Of a DNA stretch of 5,206 bases, positions 3,657 through 5,206 are shown one piece after another. Position 1 is the first letter of the stretch, and each line of letters starts with the position of its first letter. The DNA is from Actinomycetota bacterium (GTDB lineage Bacteria > Actinomycetota > Actinomycetes > Streptosporangiales > Streptosporangiaceae), in assembly GCA_003168295.1 (NCBI GenBank), contig PMST01000602.1:1-5206 (forward strand), in the 5' to 3' direction. The notes beneath the pieces are model-generated. The model was not told the origin of the DNA and ran no database searches. It worked only from the letters and a program-made list of their open reading frames with translations. Both the position numbers and the translations under genes were made by a program.

Positions 3657-5206
3657 GTGTCAACGACCAGCGGCCGTTCACGCGGTCGTCAGGGTGTGCA
3701 CTCGGGAGCGCGAGGGCGGGCTGGGGACCACACGCGGACGATCATGATGACCATGGTCGCGGCAGCTGTCATTGTCATATCCGTGCTGGTCATGACCGCC
3801 GCAGGCCGTGACATCGATGCTGCTACTCAGCGGTTCATGCTTTTTTACGCGGGGGTATTCGCGCTCATCGGCCTGACTGGTTCGGTAATGGTCGGCCTGC
3901 TGGCCACTGACCGGATTGTCATGACGCCAGGACACAGGGTGATGGCTCAAGCCGTGCACCGTGCGGTCTCCTTCGGCGCGCTAACATTTCTCGTCATCCA
4001 CATCGTGACCGAGATCCTGGCCCAGCGGGTGCACGTCATCGATGCGTTCATTCCCTTCCTCTCGCCATTCCGGACTTTCTACATCGGTCTCGGCACAATC
4101 GCGTCGGATCTCATCGTCCTGCTTGTGGTAACGAGCATCCTCCGCAAACGGTTCACCGGGCACGCCAAGGCCTGGCGCTGGCGGGCCATTCACTATTCCT
4201 CCTACGCGGCGTTCGTGTTCGGGGTCCTGCATGGACTGCTCGGTGGCCGGGCCGCCAAGCCCTACGTCGACTGGAGTTACGGGTTCGCCATCGCGCTGAC
4301 GGCTCTCGGCCTGGCGGTCAGGTTCCTGGCCATCTCGCTGCGGCCGAAGGAAAACCTGAGTGCTGCCTCCGGTGCCGATCGCACCAGGTCCGCGGGCTCT
4401 TCTCCGCTGCACGCCGCCGCGCTTAGCCTGGCCCAGGCGCAACTCGGCGGCCCCGTTCAGGTGCTTCCCGCCGGAATGGCCGTGGGGAGCGCGCCCAGCG
4501 GTATGGGAGGTTCGGGCTCTTGGCCCGCGCTTCCCGCCGCGCGGGAATGGCCCGTGTCCTCCGGCCCGATCCCCGCCCTGGCGCCCGCTCCGGCCTACGC
4601 CGCGGAGTTCCCATCCGGGGCTCATCTCTCCTCTCCTCCCGCTGGGCCCTACCCCTCGGCGGAGCCTTACCGCTCTCCTGAGCCTTACCGCTCCCCTGAG
4701 CCTTACCGCTCTCCTGAGGCCTACCGCTCGGCCGAGGCTTACCGCGAGCTGGGGTTCGCGCCACTCGGTGCCCCTCCGTACGGCGACGATGGGTCGGCGG
4801 CCTTCCGGGGCCGTCCGTACGTGGCCATGGATTCGCCGACGCAGGCCGGCCCGGCCGCGCCAACCGGTCCGGGGTACATGGCCCGGCAGCCGCTCTACGA
4901 ACCCGAGTACGACGGGCCGCCCCGGTTCGCGGGAGCGCCCAGGGACCATGTTCCTCAGGACGAGCTGTCCTCATACCCGTATGGCCCGCCGAGTCGCGGG
5001 CCGTCAGGCGCGGGATATCCGGACCGCTACCCGGACCCCGAGGAATCGAGCGGACGCAACCGCCCGCGCCATCGGCGGGCGATCGAACCCTTGGCTCCGG
5101 GACCGGCTATCCCTGGTCAGCCCCACCAGGGAGACCGGAACACCGGCCCGATCCCGCGTGCCGGTAATGGCCAGCTTCCGCGCGGCGGTACCGGTCCGAT
5201 GCCTCG
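3657..5206 (+). CDS. Ferric reductase-like / cytochrome b-type membrane protein with long repeat-bearing tail (3' end outside window)
   Basis: Open for 516 codons to the window edge with no stop. Residues 1-28 form an Arg-rich cytoplasmic start. Six hydrophobic helices follow: about 29-49, 60-82, 99-121, 139-162, 177-196 and 206-228. Helix 3 holds His101 and His115, and helix 5 holds His179 and His192 (spacings 14 and 13). That is the bis-heme pattern of the ferric reductase/NOX transmembrane domain, implying electron transfer across the cytoplasmic membrane. Loops are basic on the inside (RKRFTGHAKAWRWR at 163-176). After helix 6 no FAD/NAD domain appears; residues about 230-516 are low-complexity, rich in Pro, Gly, Ala, Ser, Tyr and Arg, and presumably disordered and cytoplasmic. 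Five tandem hexapeptides span 334-363. It probably needs a separate electron-donating partner. The early coding part uses more A/T-ending codons than asd. The heme domain call is firm; substrate and acceptor are unknown. Confidence 0.85.
   Translation, partial: MSTTSGRSRGRQGVHSGARGRAGDHTRTIMMTMVAAAVIVISVLVMTAAGRDIDAATQRFMLFYAGVFALIGLTGSVMVGLLATDRIVMTPGHRVMAQAVHRAVSFGALTFLVIHIVTEILAQRVHVIDAFIPFLSPFRTFYIGLGTIASDLIVLLVVTSILRKRFTGHAKAWRWRAIHYSSYAAFVFGVLHGLLGGRAAKPYVDWSYGFAIALTALGLAVRFLAISLRPKENLSAASGADRTRSAGSSPLHAAALSLAQAQLGGPVQVLPAGMAVGSAPSGMGGSGSWPALPAAREWPVSSGPIPALAPAPAYAAEFPSGAHLSSPPAGPYPSAEPYRSPEPYRSPEPYRSPEAYRSAEAYRELGFAPLGAPPYGDDGSAAFRGRPYVAMDSPTQAGPAAPTGPGYMARQPLYEPEYDGPPRFAGAPRDHVPQDELSSYPYGPPSRGPSGAGYPDRYPDPEESSGRNRPRHRRAIEPLAPGPAIPGQPHQGDRNTGPIPRAGNGQLPRGGTGPMP
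4656..4745 (+). repeat. Five 18-bp in-frame repeats coding S-[AP]-E-[PA]-Y-R
   Basis: Codons 334-363 of the membrane protein read SAEPYR, SPEPYR, SPEPYR, SPEAYR, SAEAYR. The three central units are almost identical in DNA (GAGCCTTACCGCTC followed by T or C and CCT), while the outer ones have diverged. This suggests recent expansion by slippage or unequal exchange, and the unit is a multiple of three, so copy number could change without breaking the frame. Each unit presents a Tyr next to an Arg in a Pro/Glu context, possibly a multivalent binding or modification site. Confidence 0.9.

Noticed and set aside
3981..4974. Large minus-strand frames of 322 and 183 residues opposite the membrane protein
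   Set aside because: The plus-strand frame has a fine ribosome-binding site, six helices and paired histidines. The minus products are Arg/Gly/Pro-rich mirror images, including a mirror of the 18-bp repeats.
4386..5206. Low-complexity Pro/Gly/Ala tail as a separate gene or a translation factor IF-2-like protein
   Set aside because: It is continuous in frame with the membrane domain, with no stop or new ribosome-binding site. Resemblance to IF-2 in such tails comes from composition, not homology.

Overview
The window is high-GC DNA with GTG starts, strong GC bias at third codon positions and tightly packed genes. Together with the Streptomyces/Mycobacterium-like aspartokinase and aspartate-semialdehyde dehydrogenase sequences, this points to an actinomycete. 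I would guess Streptosporangiales or a relative, but only from sequence style.

Left part (1-2018): the 3' end of lysC/ask (aspartokinase, running in from outside the window) and a complete asd overlap by 4 bp (GTGA). These are the first two enzymes of the aspartate pathway to lysine, diaminopimelate, threonine, methionine and isoleucine. lysC carries an internal, well-spaced Shine-Dalgarno and ATG (354-369) for the separate beta (regulatory) subunit known from actinobacterial aspartokinases.

Middle (2047-2994): 28 bp after asd lies a complete gene for an endonuclease/exonuclease/phosphatase (EEP) fold protein. All the hallmark metal-site motifs are present, but the substrate is unknown. Its ribosome-binding site sits in a cluster of overlapping palindromes that begins at the asd stop codon.

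Intergenic region (2995-3656, 662 bp): no convincing gene. It begins with a small hairpin at the stop codon and a 96-nt stretch without a single A that holds three 13-bp tandem repeats; this may be a transcription-termination region. Further on are a 12-bp palindrome, a perfect but orphan Shine-Dalgarno with start codons in three frames, a second dyad, and faint traces of decayed coding sequence on the minus strand.

Right part (3657-5206, running out of the window): an open gene with an excellent ribosome-binding site. It encodes a six-helix membrane protein of the ferric-reductase/NOX-like cytochrome b type, with two His pairs for two hemes. No flavin domain follows in the visible part. Instead there is a tail of at least 285 residues rich in Pro, Gly, Tyr and Arg, with five tandem S-[AP]-E-[PA]-Y-R hexapeptides. 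This is the least ordinary gene here. It probably belongs to a different transcription unit from lysC-asd and may continue into a redox operon downstream.
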